DNA of 64,000 bases from Bacteroidota bacterium (GCA_018267545.1 JAFDYG010000505.1:1-64000); one strand, 5' to 3'; counted from the first letter of the stretch, positions 8,028-16,671 are shown. Notes: generated by a model from the letters alone, not told the origin. Program-made: numbers and translations.

Positions 8028-8765
8028 AAAATGAGTGGTTTTTTCCTTCCCTATCAACAATTCCTCCGGCGTCGGCACCTTCAATTTCACAAACAGCTTC
8101 CTCGCCGAATAATGCTCCACCTCCTGGATCGCATCGAAGTTGATCAAATACTGCCGGTTCAGCCGGTACCACTGTCGCTCCGACAACGATGCCTGCACCT
8201 GATCCATCGACATCGTAACCGGATACGACTGCTGCTGAAATGTCACGATCGTCGTGGTATCATACTTGAAATGAATAAAGGCGATCGACTCCGTCTGTAC
8301 CGTCGTATACTTGTTATGCTTAAAGACTAAAAAGCTCTTCTTCCCCTCGTCCTTCCCGATCTTGCGCAGCAATACGTCTAAGTCAGGCTGCGCATGCTGC
8401 TGAAAAAAGTTCTTGAATCCTTCCACCTTCTCGAAAGCCGCCTCCACATCCGCCTGCGAAAACGGCTTCACCAAATAATCGACCCCATTCGCCTTGATCG
8501 CCTCCATCGAATACTCCCCAAAAGCCGTACAAAAAACGATCGGACACCGCACTTTCACCGACTTCAATATCTCGAAGCTCAGTCCGTCGGAAAGCTGAAT
8601 ATCCATAAAAATCAAATCAGGAGCCTCATTGCTGCTCAAATATTCCACCGCGCTCTCGATACTTTGCAAATACGCCTCGACCTTCGCAGCAGGCCGAACC
8701 TTGGCAATCACCCCCGCCAACGACTTAGCCGCTTTCACCTCATCCTCAATGATGACTATTCTCAT
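8004..8765 (-). CDS. LytTR family response regulator
   Basis: A 253-residue two-component response regulator. The receiver domain (residues 1-120) has acidic residues Glu7-Asp8, phosphoacceptor Asp55 (LIFMDIQLSDG) and the KPF loop (YLVKPFS). The LytTR DNA-binding domain (about 145-250) carries the RLNRQYLINFDAI motif. Its start overlaps the end of the sensor kinase gene by 20 bp, so the pair is translated together. LytTR proteins bind pairs of 9-bp direct repeats about two helix turns apart. Such a pair exists at 23.3 kb in this window, but any link to this regulator is speculative. Confidence 0.95.
   Translation of the reverse strand: MRIVIIEDEVKAAKSLAGVIAKVRPAAKVEAYLQSIESAVEYLSSNEAPDLIFMDIQLSDGLSFEILKSVKVRCPIVFCTAFGEYSMEAIKANGVDYLVKPFSQADVEAAFEKVEGFKNFFQQHAQPDLDVLLRKIGKDEGKKSFLVFKHNKYTTVQTESIAFIHFKYDTTTIVTFQQQSYPVTMSMDQVQASLSERQWYRLNRQYLINFDAIQEVEHYSARKLFVKLKVPTPEELLIGKEKTTHFLEWLENR
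8017..8044 (+). terminator. terminator of SnoaL gene lying inside the opposing LytTR gene
   Basis: Stem AACCACTC (8017-8024) with GAGTGGTT (8033-8040) is followed by TTTT. The TAA stop of the SnoaL gene is in the loop, and the right part lies in the last codons of the LytTR gene on the other strand. Confidence 0.75.
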
Positions 8766-9765
8766 AAATAACCGGAAGTTTTACAGTAAACAATGCCTCA
8801 CCGGGTAAAATCTCGATACCCTTGTCGATAAAATGGACATATCGCTGATCGATATTCTCCAACCCCACACCCGTCGACGCCTCCGGTGTCTTCTTCAGCT
8901 GAACCCGGTTTTCCACGACTATCTTGCCCTCCTCCGAAAAAACCCTCACCCGAAGCGGCTTATCCAATGAAACTACATTGTGCTTGATACAATTCTCGAC
9001 CAATAGCTGTAACGTAAACGGCGGTATCAGTGTTCGCTCATAAACCGAATCCACCGAAATTGTAAGGTCGATCCCCTCCTCGAAACGAGCCTCTAAAAGG
9101 TAAACGTAGGACCTGAGAATATCCAACTCCTCCGAAACTTTTATCAGATCCGACTTCCGTTTCTCCAGGGCATATCGGTAGAAGTCAGATAGCTTCAAAA
9201 TAAAATCCACCGAATGCTCATCCTGGCTCTCCACCATATACTTCAACGTGTTCAAGCTGTTGAACAGAAAATGAGGATTCACCTGCTGCTTCAACAGCTC
9301 ATAATGGGCGCCCATATTATCCACCTTCGCCTTCTCCAGCTCGATGCTCACCCGCTGGTTATGATAGCTTTGGTATAATAGGTGAACAAACATATAAAAG
9401 CCAAGGTTCACCATCACCCCCCTAACTTCCATCATCAATACATCCGGGCCAAAATAAATATTGGACAACAGCCACTGCTGCAAAAACGCCAACGCCGTCA
9501 TCACCCCAAGCCCCAGCAAAAGATTCTTCACCAGTCGCGTCATCGAAAACCCCTTGACAATATCCCGCGAAGAATACAACGGCAGCGTAATAAAATTGTA
9601 ATACCAAACAAACAACGAAAACAAAGCGGTAATCCCGCCATTCACGATCGCCTCATACCAGTTGAAATGCGGCCTGACGATCATCGGTATGATACAGAGC
9701 GCCCCCAGTAGCAGAGAGCTCCCCCAAATTATCCACGGCGATATCTTAAACGTTTCTCTTTTCAT
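8746..9765 (-). CDS. LytS/YehU-type sensor histidine kinase
   Basis: A 339-residue membrane sensor kinase. Four hydrophobic segments lie in about the first 130 residues (IIWGSSLLLGALCIIPMIV, ITALFSLFVWYYNFI and two more). A coiled linker follows, then the His_kinase domain with phosphoacceptor motif QVNPHFLFNSLN and the ATPase motifs LVENCIKHN and GVGLENIDQRY. The ATG at 9765 (MKRETFK) is chosen because the longer reading upstream is a Gly-rich low-complexity stretch with no family match. It forms an operon with the LytTR regulator. The signal is unknown. Confidence 0.93.
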   Translation of the reverse strand: MKRETFKISPWIIWGSSLLLGALCIIPMIVRPHFNWYEAIVNGGITALFSLFVWYYNFITLPLYSSRDIVKGFSMTRLVKNLLLGLGVMTALAFLQQWLLSNIYFGPDVLMMEVRGVMVNLGFYMFVHLLYQSYHNQRVSIELEKAKVDNMGAHYELLKQQVNPHFLFNSLNTLKYMVESQDEHSVDFILKLSDFYRYALEKRKSDLIKVSEELDILRSYVYLLEARFEEGIDLTISVDSVYERTLIPPFTLQLLVENCIKHNVVSLDKPLRVRVFSEEGKIVVENRVQLKKTPEASTGVGLENIDQRYVHFIDKGIEILPGEALFTVKLPVIYENSHH

Positions 9766-9775
9766 AATGCCGGGC

Positions 9776-9783
9776 CAAATATA
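9776..9783 (-). promoter_or_regulatory. TAnnTTTG promoter element of the LytS-LytTR operon
   Basis: Reverse-strand TATATTTG matches the Bacteroidota -7 consensus and lies 10 bases before the kinase ATG, which would give a very short leader. I see no convincing -33 TTTG at the right distance, so it is tentative. Confidence 0.35.
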
Positions 9784-9938
9784 GCACAATCCCCCCGCCC
9801 GCCCATTCCCGCCACACGTCCCGTCTCCCCACCACATGCCCCGTCCCCCGCCCCCCGCGTTGTCCATTTCAACCCCCACTTTGCCTAACTCACGGTTTTC
9901 CCACTTTTCCCCCCACAAATAAGCCGTCAATTTGTGTC

Positions 9939-10781
9939 ATGAAACAAAACAAAAAAGCAAAGGATATGAAACACATTAAGACTTTCCTCCTAAGTATCGG
10001 CCTTTCCGGCGTCCTGATCGCCCTGGCCGCATTCATGAAAATGCAAAACGAAAAGACCCTCTCCAACATCCAAAAAGACGGGGATAACAAAGGCTTCGCC
10101 GTCGTCGAGCTCTTCACCTCCGAAGGTTGCTCCAGCTGTCCTCCCGCCGACGAGCTAGTGGCCAATCTCGAAAAAGACAATAAAAACAAAAATCTTTTCA
10201 TCCTGGCCTACCATGTCGACTACTGGAACCACCAGGGCTGGAAAGACCGCTTCAGCGACCCCGCCTACTCCGCCAGGCAACAACAATACTCCGACTGGCT
10301 CAACCTCCAAACCATCTACACCCCGCAAATCGTCGTCAACGGGACCAGCGAGTACGTAGGCTCCGATGAACCCCGCATCATCAAAGCCATCTCCAATGGC
10401 CTCGGCCACGAATCCCCCGCACCCAATAATCTAATCATCGACTGCGGCCTCGTCGGACGCAAGCTCAACATCACTTTCTCAGGCGCCAGCGCACCCTCCG
10501 GAGACCCTTCCGAGAGCTCTCGCAGCAACAAACACACCGAGCTCGTCCTTGCCCTCATCGAAAAACAAGCCCAAAGCGACGTCAAAGCTGGAGAAAACGC
10601 CGGCCACGTCCTCTCCCATGCCCAAATCGTCCGACAGCTCCTCCACGTCGACCCCAACAGCAAATCCCCCGTCACCCTATCCCTGCCCGATAACTTCCAA
10701 AAAGACAACTACGAACTGATCGGCTTCGTCCAAAACACAAAAACCGGCCAAATCACCGCCGCAACAAAATCACAACTGTAA
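9939..10781 (+). CDS. DUF1223 family thioredoxin-fold exported protein
   Basis: A 280-residue protein with an N-terminal hydrophobic segment (about residues 14-31, FLLSIGLSGVLIALAAFM) acting as signal or anchor. The DUF1223 domain follows, with AVVELFTSEGCSSCPPADEL near residue 60 holding the paired cysteines of a thioredoxin-like fold, then YHVDYWNHQGWKDRF and IYTPQIVVNG. The family has no established reaction; the CxxC-type motif suggests redox chemistry outside the cytoplasm. An alternative ATG lies at 9966. It heads a tight three-gene run with an alpha/beta hydrolase and an Ohr peroxidase, which fits an oxidative-stress theme (inference). Confidence 0.85.
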   Translation: MKQNKKAKDMKHIKTFLLSIGLSGVLIALAAFMKMQNEKTLSNIQKDGDNKGFAVVELFTSEGCSSCPPADELVANLEKDNKNKNLFILAYHVDYWNHQGWKDRFSDPAYSARQQQYSDWLNLQTIYTPQIVVNGTSEYVGSDEPRIIKAISNGLGHESPAPNNLIIDCGLVGRKLNITFSGASAPSGDPSESSRSNKHTELVLALIEKQAQSDVKAGENAGHVLSHAQIVRQLLHVDPNSKSPVTLSLPDNFQKDNYELIGFVQNTKTGQITAATKSQL

Positions 10782-10819
10782 AAACTAAATATATGCTCAA
10801 TCGTCTCAGTTTTATACGC

Positions 10820-11800
10820 ATGAAAACACTAGCCCTCGCAACAGCCGGCCTTCTCATATCCAGCGCCGCAGGCGCCCAAACAACCCCAACCGCCCTCGGC
10901 CCCATAAAACAAATCAACGCCGGCGTCCTCAACATCGGCTACGTCGACGCCGGTCCAACATCCGGCCCCGTAGTCATCCTCCTCCACGGTTGGCCCTACG
11001 ACATCAATAGCTTTACAGAAGTCGCCCCAATCCTAACCGCAAAAGGCTACCGCGTCATCATACCCCACCTCCGCGGCCACGGCACCACCCGCTTCCTATC
11101 CGATACCACTTTTAGAAACGGCCAACCATCAGCCATTGCCAAGGATATCGTCGACCTGATGGACGCGCTGAAAATCCCCAAAGCCATCCTCGCCGGCTTC
11201 GACTGGGGCGCACGTACCGCCGATATCATCGCAGCCCTCTGGCCCGAACGCGTAAAAGGATTGGTATCCGTCAGCGGCTACCTGATCAGCAACCAGGAAG
11301 CCGGCAAAGCCCCCCTGCCTCCCGCAGCCGAGCTACAATGGTGGTATCAATACTACTTCTCCACCGAACGTGGCAAAGAAGGCTATGAAAAATATCGTCA
11401 CGACTTCGCCAAGCTGATTTGGAAGCTCGCTTCCCCCAAATGGAACTTTGACGACGCCACCTTCGACCGCAGCGCAGCCTCTTTCGACAACCCCGACCAC
11501 GTCGCCATCGTCATACACAATTATCGCTGGAGGCTCGGCCTCGCCAACGGCGAATCCAAATACGACCCCTATGAACAACGGCTCAAAACCTCCCCCATCA
11601 TCACCGTCCCAACCATTACCCTCGAAGGCGACGCCAACGGCGCCCCCCATCCACCCGAAACCTCCTATGCGAACAAATTCTCAGGGAAATACACGCACAA
11701 AACTATCACCGGCGGTATCGGCCACAACCTTCCCCAGGAAGCACCCAAAGCCTTCGCCGACGCAATTCTCGAAGTAGACACGTATACAAATAACCAGTAA
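10820..11800 (+). CDS. exported alpha/beta hydrolase, epoxide hydrolase/dehalogenase type
   Basis: A 326-residue hydrolase with a signal peptide (MKTLALATAGLLISSAAGA, cleavage before QTTP). The oxyanion-hole motif is HGWP at His56, the nucleophile is Asp128 in GFDWG, and the general base is His302 in GIGHNLP. An Asp rather than Ser nucleophile places it with epoxide hydrolases and haloalkane dehalogenases. Substrate is not predictable. A longer start at 10793 would put nine residues before the signal peptide, so the ATG at 10820 is preferred. It lies between the DUF1223 and Ohr genes; 11 bp separate it from ohr. Confidence 0.9.
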   Translation: MKTLALATAGLLISSAAGAQTTPTALGPIKQINAGVLNIGYVDAGPTSGPVVILLHGWPYDINSFTEVAPILTAKGYRVIIPHLRGHGTTRFLSDTTFRNGQPSAIAKDIVDLMDALKIPKAILAGFDWGARTADIIAALWPERVKGLVSVSGYLISNQEAGKAPLPPAAELQWWYQYYFSTERGKEGYEKYRHDFAKLIWKLASPKWNFDDATFDRSAASFDNPDHVAIVIHNYRWRLGLANGESKYDPYEQRLKTSPIITVPTITLEGDANGAPHPPETSYANKFSGKYTHKTITGGIGHNLPQEAPKAFADAILEVDTYTNNQ

Positions 11801-11811
11801 AAATAAAAGTC

Positions 11812-12243
11812 ATGGAATACAACGTAATGCAAGTCGAAAAAGTCCTCTACACAGGCAAGACACATTCTATCGGCGGCCGCGTAGGCGGCACCGCCAAAAG
11901 CACCGACGGCCGTCTCGACATCGCCTTCTCCATCCCCGGCACCCCCGGCAGCGGCACCAACCCCGAACAGCTCTTCGCTGCCGGCTGGTCCGCCTGCTTC
12001 ATCGGCGCCCTCGGCCTCGCCGCAGCCCAACAAAAACTGCGCCTCCCCACCGATACCACCGTCGACGCAGAAGTAGACCTCGCCACCATCGGAGAAGCCT
12101 ACTTCCTCCAGGCCCGTCTCAACATCCATATCCCTGGTATCGACCGTGAAGTCGCCCAGGCCCTTGTCGAAACCGCACACGAAACCTGTCCCTATTCCAA
12201 ACTGACAAAGGGCAACATCAACGTCACCCTCAATCTGGTATAA
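11812..12243 (+). CDS. ohr: organic hydroperoxide resistance protein (Ohr/OsmC family)
   Basis: A 143-residue cytoplasmic thiol peroxidase that reduces organic hydroperoxides. The two catalytic cysteines are Cys62 (WSACFIGAL) and Cys126 (ETCPYSK). The N-terminal GRVGGTAKSTDGRLDIAFSIPG and the GTNPEQLFAAG stretch are typical of Ohr. Length is normal. It is the last gene of the cluster, followed 17 bp later by a strong two-way terminator. No MarR-type OhrR regulator is present in the window. Confidence 0.95.
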   Translation: MEYNVMQVEKVLYTGKTHSIGGRVGGTAKSTDGRLDIAFSIPGTPGSGTNPEQLFAAGWSACFIGALGLAAAQQKLRLPTDTTVDAEVDLATIGEAYFLQARLNIHIPGIDREVAQALVETAHETCPYSKLTKGNINVTLNLV

Positions 12244-12260
12244 AATACTCAGTCTGATAA

Positions 12261-12298
12261 AAAGAGGCCGTCTCGAAAACAACCGAGACGGCCTCTTT
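12261..12298. terminator. bidirectional terminator between ohr and dinB-like gene
   Basis: A 15-bp perfect stem, AAAGAGGCCGTCTCG (12261-12275) with CGAGACGGCCTCTTT (12284-12298), has an 8-base loop. It sits between convergent genes and can serve both. Confidence 0.92.
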
Positions 12299-12299
12299 A

Positions 12300-12797
12300 T
12301 CATTCAAAAGGATTCTCATCCGCACTCGGCCCATACACCGAAGGTATTGTCACATCCAACGCCCGCAGATACGTCACCAATTCCCCCCGATGATGTATCC
12401 AGTGATTCATCACCAACAACCGGCACATCACTCCCCTCGAAATTTTAAATACGCTCTCCCCATTCTTTATCAGCTCCCAGCTTTCCGCATCCCACTCCTC
12501 CGTCGCCCTTCCCAATACCTCCCTCGCCTTCGCCATACTCTCCACCCACCGCTCCGCAATTTCCTCCTTCGTCTCCGGCACATAGTGCTCGACCAATACC
12601 TCCACCTTCGTCTTCCCCTCATTGGCAAACATTACATAATTCCCAGGAATGCTCGCCACATGAAAAGCCAGCTGCCCCAGACTCATCGCCTTTTCATGCG
12701 GTTTCCACGTAAGCCTCCCCGCCGGAACTCTTTCCAATAGCTTCCTCGTCGATTCAACCTCGAACTCCAATTCATCAATCAAATTTTTTGAGCTCAT
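12300..12797 (-). CDS. DinB superfamily protein
   Basis: A 165-residue four-helix-bundle protein of the DinB/YfiT type. Three histidines expected to bind a metal are visible: QLAFHVASI near 48, then NHWIHHRGEL near 130-136. Many members are metal-dependent thiol transferases using bacillithiol or similar thiols; this one has no assigned substrate. The start codon overlaps the stop of the upstream membrane protein as ATGA, so the two are probably translated together. Confidence 0.88.
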   Translation of the reverse strand: MSSKNLIDELEFEVESTRKLLERVPAGRLTWKPHEKAMSLGQLAFHVASIPGNYVMFANEGKTKVEVLVEHYVPETKEEIAERWVESMAKAREVLGRATEEWDAESWELIKNGESVFKISRGVMCRLLVMNHWIHHRGELVTYLRALDVTIPSVYGPSADENPFE

Positions 12798-13159
12798 AAC
12801 TGTTTATTTTTTTTATATAAAAGATAGTTTCTGACCATTACAAAAACAGTAACGATGGATGACATCGCCATGACAGGAAAATAGATCCTCTTCCGCAGCG
12901 GCTGCCACGGCTGAAACACAAACTTCAGCGACATCCTCGTCAACATCACTCCGAACGCCAGCACGATCACGAATAACACCGCATCCCTTACCCTGCCGGC
13001 GCCAAAAAACGAAATACCCGCCACCAGCAGCCCCATCGCCGCCGGTATACACGCCGTGATCTGAAAAAAATGATTCTGGAAATAATAGCCAAAAAGGCCA
13101 ATAAGACTACAGCCAATGAGTATTAGGCCGTGTATTCGAACGATTCGCATTGTATCCAT
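12794..13159 (-). CDS. small four-helix membrane protein, unknown
   Basis: A 121-residue inner membrane protein with four hydrophobic segments: about 8-27 (IHGLILIGCSLIGLFGYYF), 32-53, 58-78 and 92-112. It has no recognised domain. It overlaps the DinB-like gene by 4 bp. The ATG at 13159 is only 4 bases from a TAnnTTTG element, so the second ATG (13150, MRIV) may be the true start. I cannot assign a function. Confidence 0.7.
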   Translation of the reverse strand: MDTMRIVRIHGLILIGCSLIGLFGYYFQNHFFQITACIPAAMGLLVAGISFFGAGRVRDAVLFVIVLAFGVMLTRMSLKFVFQPWQPLRKRIYFPVMAMSSIVTVFVMVRNYLLYKKNKQL

Positions 13160-13163
13160 GCGA

Positions 13164-13171
13164 CAAATCTA
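13164..13171 (-). promoter_or_regulatory. TAnnTTTG promoter element for membrane protein-DinB operon
   Basis: Reverse-strand TAGATTTG is a perfect match to the Bacteroidota -7 consensus, right before the first gene of the operon. Confidence 0.45.
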
Positions 13172-13193
13172 CCCCGGCATCACAACCCGAAAC

Positions 13194-13209
13194 GGTATCA
13201 AAAGATACC
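13194..13209. promoter_or_regulatory. GGTATC/GATACC inverted repeat
   Basis: A perfect 6-bp inverted repeat separated by AAAA lies between the end of the Crp/Fnr gene and the promoter element of the next operon. It has no T run, so it looks more like an operator than a terminator. The binder is unknown. Confidence 0.4.
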
Positions 13210-13212
13210 AAC

Positions 13213-13848
13213 CTATAAATCGATCACCTCGATACTGCTCCTCAACAGCTTCACCTTCCCCTCCTGCTCGAACCGCTTCAATATCCTCGACACCACTACC
13301 CTCGTCGTCCCCAGCACATTCGCCAGCTCCAGGTGCGTGATCGGCACCCTATTCGACTGCTGCCTGTCACAACGGTTGGTCAGATAGTTGGCAATCCGGA
13401 TCTCTATATTATTGAAAGCAACGCTGCTAAACAGACTCAGCAGCTCATTATACCTACCCTGAAAAGTACCGATCACAAATTCATTCCACGGGTCGAACCT
13501 CCGCTGCCACTCCCTGATCAGCCCCGCCGGAACACACAAAATCTCCGACTCCGCCTCCGCAACCGCCTCCGTAGGGCTCTTTGCATTAAAAAAGCAAGAG
13601 CTCAGCGACATGATACAAGTCTCCCCCGGCAGCACATGATACAGCAAGATCGACCGCTCCTCCGAATGTTGCACAACTCGTAAAGATCCGGTAATGACCA
13701 GCGGCAGAACCTTCAAATACTGCCCCTCCCTCACCAGCACATCCCCCTCCACCGCATTCATCACCGTCGTATGTGTCAACACCTCTTTCTCAAGCTCGCT
13801 ATCCCCCAAAAAAGGAAACGTCCGCAGTATATTAGATATCGATTCCAT
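13213..13848 (-). CDS. Crp/Fnr family transcriptional regulator
   Basis: A 211-residue regulator with an N-terminal cyclic-nucleotide-binding-like beta barrel (about 15-115, VEGDVLVREGQYLKVLPLVITGSLRVV, then LPGETCIMSLSSCF) and a C-terminal winged helix (about 140-205, RIANYLTNRC and LANVLGTTRVVVSRILKRFEQEG). No Fnr-type N-terminal cysteine cluster is present. ATG 13848 (MESISNIL) is chosen, as the 23 residues upstream do not match the family. It may control the membrane protein-DinB operon downstream, whose promoter region holds an inverted repeat. Confidence 0.92.
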   Translation of the reverse strand: MESISNILRTFPFLGDSELEKEVLTHTTVMNAVEGDVLVREGQYLKVLPLVITGSLRVVQHSEERSILLYHVLPGETCIMSLSSCFFNAKSPTEAVAEAESEILCVPAGLIREWQRRFDPWNEFVIGTFQGRYNELLSLFSSVAFNNIEIRIANYLTNRCDRQQSNRVPITHLELANVLGTTRVVVSRILKRFEQEGKVKLLRSSIEVIDL

Positions 13849-13951
13849 AATGGCAAAAATTAAGCCTCCTAAATTACCAAAGAAAAAGGGATTCCCTTTC
13901 GAAAATCCCTTTTCCAATATGAAGGGCCCACCCCCAACAAAAGGCCTCCGC

Positions 13952-15259
13952 CTAATACAATGGCTTCGTCAGCTTGATAAAATAAATACTATTCCTATCG
14001 AGACTGTTCGTCGCCGGCAATATCTTCGGCTGATACACACCATTGCTGCCCGTAATCCCAAAATCATCGTCGTTGCTCACCGCAATCATCTTGGAATTGA
14101 TAATGATCAAACCCTCCGCCTTATCATGCGGATACACCGGGTTGATATCCACCATCAGATCCGAAACCAGCGTCTTCGTCACCGGCTTGATGCCATTGGA
14201 AGCCAGCGTAGCCGCATCCTTCAATTCTTCTACCGTCTTACCGCCATACAATTTACCGCCAGCGCCATTCGCCGGATCGGACACATCCGTAGCACCATCC
14301 AGGCTGATCTTATAAACGCGCTTGATAATGCCGCTCCGCGTCGCCTCTGTCGGAAACTCTCCTCCCCTTTCCAATACCAGGAAATTCTTATTATCGATCG
14401 CCGCAATCTCGCTCACCGCCTGTAGATTCGCATTCTCCATCAGGTAAACATACTGCTTGCTCTTACCACTGCTGATATCATAGGTCAGAATCCGTATAGC
14501 CAGCGAACCGCTGATAGCCGCAGACGAAGGATTGTACAAAGGGAACTGCATGATCCCCACCAGCGTTTTACCGTCCGGAGTCATCGTCAATCCCTCCATG
14601 CCCCTGTTCGGACGACGGCGGGCAAACACCAGCGGCAGCTTCCTTCCACCCGTACCCGTGCCAAAAGGATTGATACGTTCGATCGTCTTGCCATTCTTAT
14701 CGAAATGGACGATATGCGGACCATATTCGTCACTCACCCAAAACGTTCCATCAGGCGCCAGCGTAAACCCTTCCGAATCCAAACCATCCGGATCGGCAGG
14801 CAACAAATTCCCATTCAAATCATACGCCACCTCACCCGTCGCACCCGCATTGGCAGGATTCGGCAAACCCGTCACCTCTACACCATTCTTATTCTTCAAC
14901 GTCACCACCGACTCCAGCACCAGCTTGTTTCCTTTCAATCTAAACTTCCCGATCTGCGGATGAAAACCAGGCGTAGCAATCACAATGCTATTGGCAACCG
15001 TTCCCGTCACATTCGGTCCCCTGTCCGTCATCAGATAGAACACATCCTTCTCAAAAGGGTCCTGCTGCATCGCCGAACCATATCCCCCATTCCACAGCGT
15101 AACCCCATTGGCAGTCGCCAACACTTTCGGATCGGCAGCCTCCGCCATCACAGGATAATCCGGGTCCTTTCCCGGGTGATTAAGAATCCAACCCAGCTTT
15201 TCACAGCTGGAAAAAGCAGCAATCGTTACTGCACCGGCAAGTAAGAGTCTCAGTTTCAT
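13952..15259 (-). CDS. lipoprotein with esterase-like phytase domain
   Basis: A 435-residue lipoprotein of the 'esterase-like activity of phytase' family, a beta-propeller fold. The signal peptide ends in a lipobox-like AFSSC at about residue 19. Repeated propeller blades include DSEGFTLAPDGTFWVSDEYGPHIVHFD, RGMEGLTMTPDGKTLVGIMQ and VSEIAAIDNKNFLVLERGG. The name is historical and neither phytase nor esterase activity can be assumed. It is probably anchored in the outer membrane. The gene stands alone; base use is more balanced than in neighbours. Confidence 0.88.
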   Translation of the reverse strand: MKLRLLLAGAVTIAAFSSCEKLGWILNHPGKDPDYPVMAEAADPKVLATANGVTLWNGGYGSAMQQDPFEKDVFYLMTDRGPNVTGTVANSIVIATPGFHPQIGKFRLKGNKLVLESVVTLKNKNGVEVTGLPNPANAGATGEVAYDLNGNLLPADPDGLDSEGFTLAPDGTFWVSDEYGPHIVHFDKNGKTIERINPFGTGTGGRKLPLVFARRRPNRGMEGLTMTPDGKTLVGIMQFPLYNPSSAAISGSLAIRILTYDISSGKSKQYVYLMENANLQAVSEIAAIDNKNFLVLERGGEFPTEATRSGIIKRVYKISLDGATDVSDPANGAGGKLYGGKTVEELKDAATLASNGIKPVTKTLVSDLMVDINPVYPHDKAEGLIIINSKMIAVSNDDDFGITGSNGVYQPKILPATNSLDRNSIYFIKLTKPLY

Positions 15260-15376
15260 ACATGAAGATTTTCCATAAAGGAAACCGGCTTAAGTTAACT
15301 GAGCATTAACAATCAACATTTAATAAAATGGTAACACTCACCCTACCCACTCCACTGTGCAATCTCCACTTTCATA

Positions 15377-16024
15377 TCATCCACCCTTGACAGCTTCTAC
15401 AATATCAAGTTTTATCAATTCCCAATGCTTACCCCTGAGACATTTAGGCTCAAAATCTCCATCTGCTTCATTGAAATCGATAATATTTTCCAAAATGAGC
15501 CTCCGGTTATGATAATAAGGGTAGCGCTCTTCATGAAGCTCGATCATCCTTTCTATAGAATAACTATCCAACAGTTCATGCAAATCCCAAAAGTCTTTTT
15601 TACGCCCCCCTCTTTGTACCACATCCATTTTCATGGCAATTATTTCTTCAATAGAGGCCATTCGAATTGACTCGACAATTAATGGAGAACGTATAAAAGC
15701 GTCTGTATAATAAAGATCAAGTTTTATAGGATTGCCTTCGCTTTCCCCAACAAAATACTGCCTCCCCATACCTACAAGTCCGGATGTTATATTGGAAACA
15801 TAAGAATATTTCTTTCGTAAAAAACTATCCAGCAAGCTGAAATCTATCGACCCATATTCAGCGTCAGTAAAAAGATCAATATCTATCGATTCCCGATGAC
15901 CCAATTGAAGAGCCAAAGATGTCCCGCCAACCAATCGAAAAGGAGCAAATAATGCCGAATTCATTAAATCTTCCAAGGTGGTTCGCAATAAAGGAGATGC
16001 CGTATTCCAATACAAGTTTTTCAT
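15377..16024 (-). CDS. AbiEii-type nucleotidyltransferase toxin
   Basis: A 215-residue protein of the AbiEii/AbiGii toxin family. The nucleotidyltransferase core is GGTSLAL at residues 33-39 with the metal-binding Asp48 and Asp50 in DIDLF. A helical region with EEIIAMKMDVVQRGGRKKDFWDLHELL around 125-150 is typical of the family. AbiE toxins transfer nucleotides, in known cases to tRNA, and block growth on phage infection. It follows the antitoxin gene by 7 bp. The whole stretch is A+T-rich and lacks the C-rich strand bias of the region, which points to acquisition by transfer. Confidence 0.88.
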   Translation of the reverse strand: MKNLYWNTASPLLRTTLEDLMNSALFAPFRLVGGTSLALQLGHRESIDIDLFTDAEYGSIDFSLLDSFLRKKYSYVSNITSGLVGMGRQYFVGESEGNPIKLDLYYTDAFIRSPLIVESIRMASIEEIIAMKMDVVQRGGRKKDFWDLHELLDSYSIERMIELHEERYPYYHNRRLILENIIDFNEADGDFEPKCLRGKHWELIKLDIVEAVKGG

Positions 16025-16031
16025 TTCTCAT

Positions 16032-16526
16032 CTAATGATTATAATTATCCAGCCTTTTAGAATTCATATTGCTTAAAATCTCTTCGACCTTATCCTTCCC
16101 ATAATATCGAATTATCTCATCCTTCTCATCTGCGTTTCCCCTCTCAAAAACTCGCTGAATAACAGCCTTCTTTTGTTTCTGCCAGTCGATTTTCTCAGGC
16201 TCTGTATCCCAAAAAAGAATAGGTCTAAGCTTTGGAGCAGGAAGCTCCAAAATTTTTTGCTGTTTACTCTTCTCAACTTCAATATCATAAAATACTTGTA
16301 ATACCATAAAATACCCCTCTTCTAATCCAAGCTCACGTTCGATTCTTAAGGACAATGCGGTATTCATACCCCTCTTTCCTTTAGTAATCGCACCAATGGT
16401 TTGAGGAAATTCATTAATAGAAATAGCGAACCTTCCCTTTGAAAGGTTTCGCTTCTTCAATTCCCTTTCAAGAACAAATCCCGGATGAATTCCTTTTATT
16501 ATATCTAATTGATTTCCAATCTTCAT
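16032..16526 (-). CDS. HigA-like antitoxin with DUF6922-like C-terminus
   Basis: A 164-residue DNA-binding antitoxin. Residues about 10-75 form a HigA/XRE-type helix-turn-helix (IHPGFVLERELKKRNLSKGRFA, then INEFPQTIGAITKGKRGMNTALSLRIEREL). The C-terminal part (LRPILFWDTEPEKIDW, then IIRYYGKDKVEEIL) resembles the DUF6922 domain found next to AbiEii-like toxins in Bacteroidota. This differs from the classic AbiEi antitoxin. The ATG at 16526 (MKIGNQ) is chosen; the longer reading starts at TTG. Two palindromes lie just upstream, fitting autoregulation. Domain naming of the C-terminus is by resemblance only. Confidence 0.8.
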   Translation of the reverse strand: MKIGNQLDIIKGIHPGFVLERELKKRNLSKGRFAISINEFPQTIGAITKGKRGMNTALSLRIERELGLEEGYFMVLQVFYDIEVEKSKQQKILELPAPKLRPILFWDTEPEKIDWQKQKKAVIQRVFERGNADEKDEIIRYYGKDKVEEILSNMNSKRLDNYNH

Positions 16527-16542
16527 TATAAACAAATATAAC

Positions 16543-16579
16543 TAAACAATTTTGTTTACACAAATTTGATGCATCAAAT
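16543..16579. promoter_or_regulatory. paired 16-bp palindromic operators for the toxin-antitoxin operon
   Basis: TAAACAATTTTGTTTA (16543-16558) and ATTTGATGCATCAAAT (16564-16579) are both perfect palindromes. They lie just upstream of the antitoxin start in the divergent gap shared with the HsdR-N-like gene. Antitoxins of the HigA type usually repress their own promoter through such sites. Confidence 0.65.
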
Positions 16580-16671
16580 ATATTTATGATACTTCAAAAT
16601 ACCGTTAAAACACCGTTTTCTATGATCATAACATATTCTATTTTCCAAAATACATTGATAACTCAAGCCAT

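Noticed and set aside
13952-15259. True phytase
   Set aside because: The family name is misleading; no catalytic phytase motif is visible, only a beta-propeller with esterase-like naming.
15260-15376. GTTAA/TTAAC inverted repeat upstream of the phytase-like gene as a Pho box
   Set aside because: Arms are only 5 bp in A+T-rich DNA and do not match a phosphate box; chance is likely.
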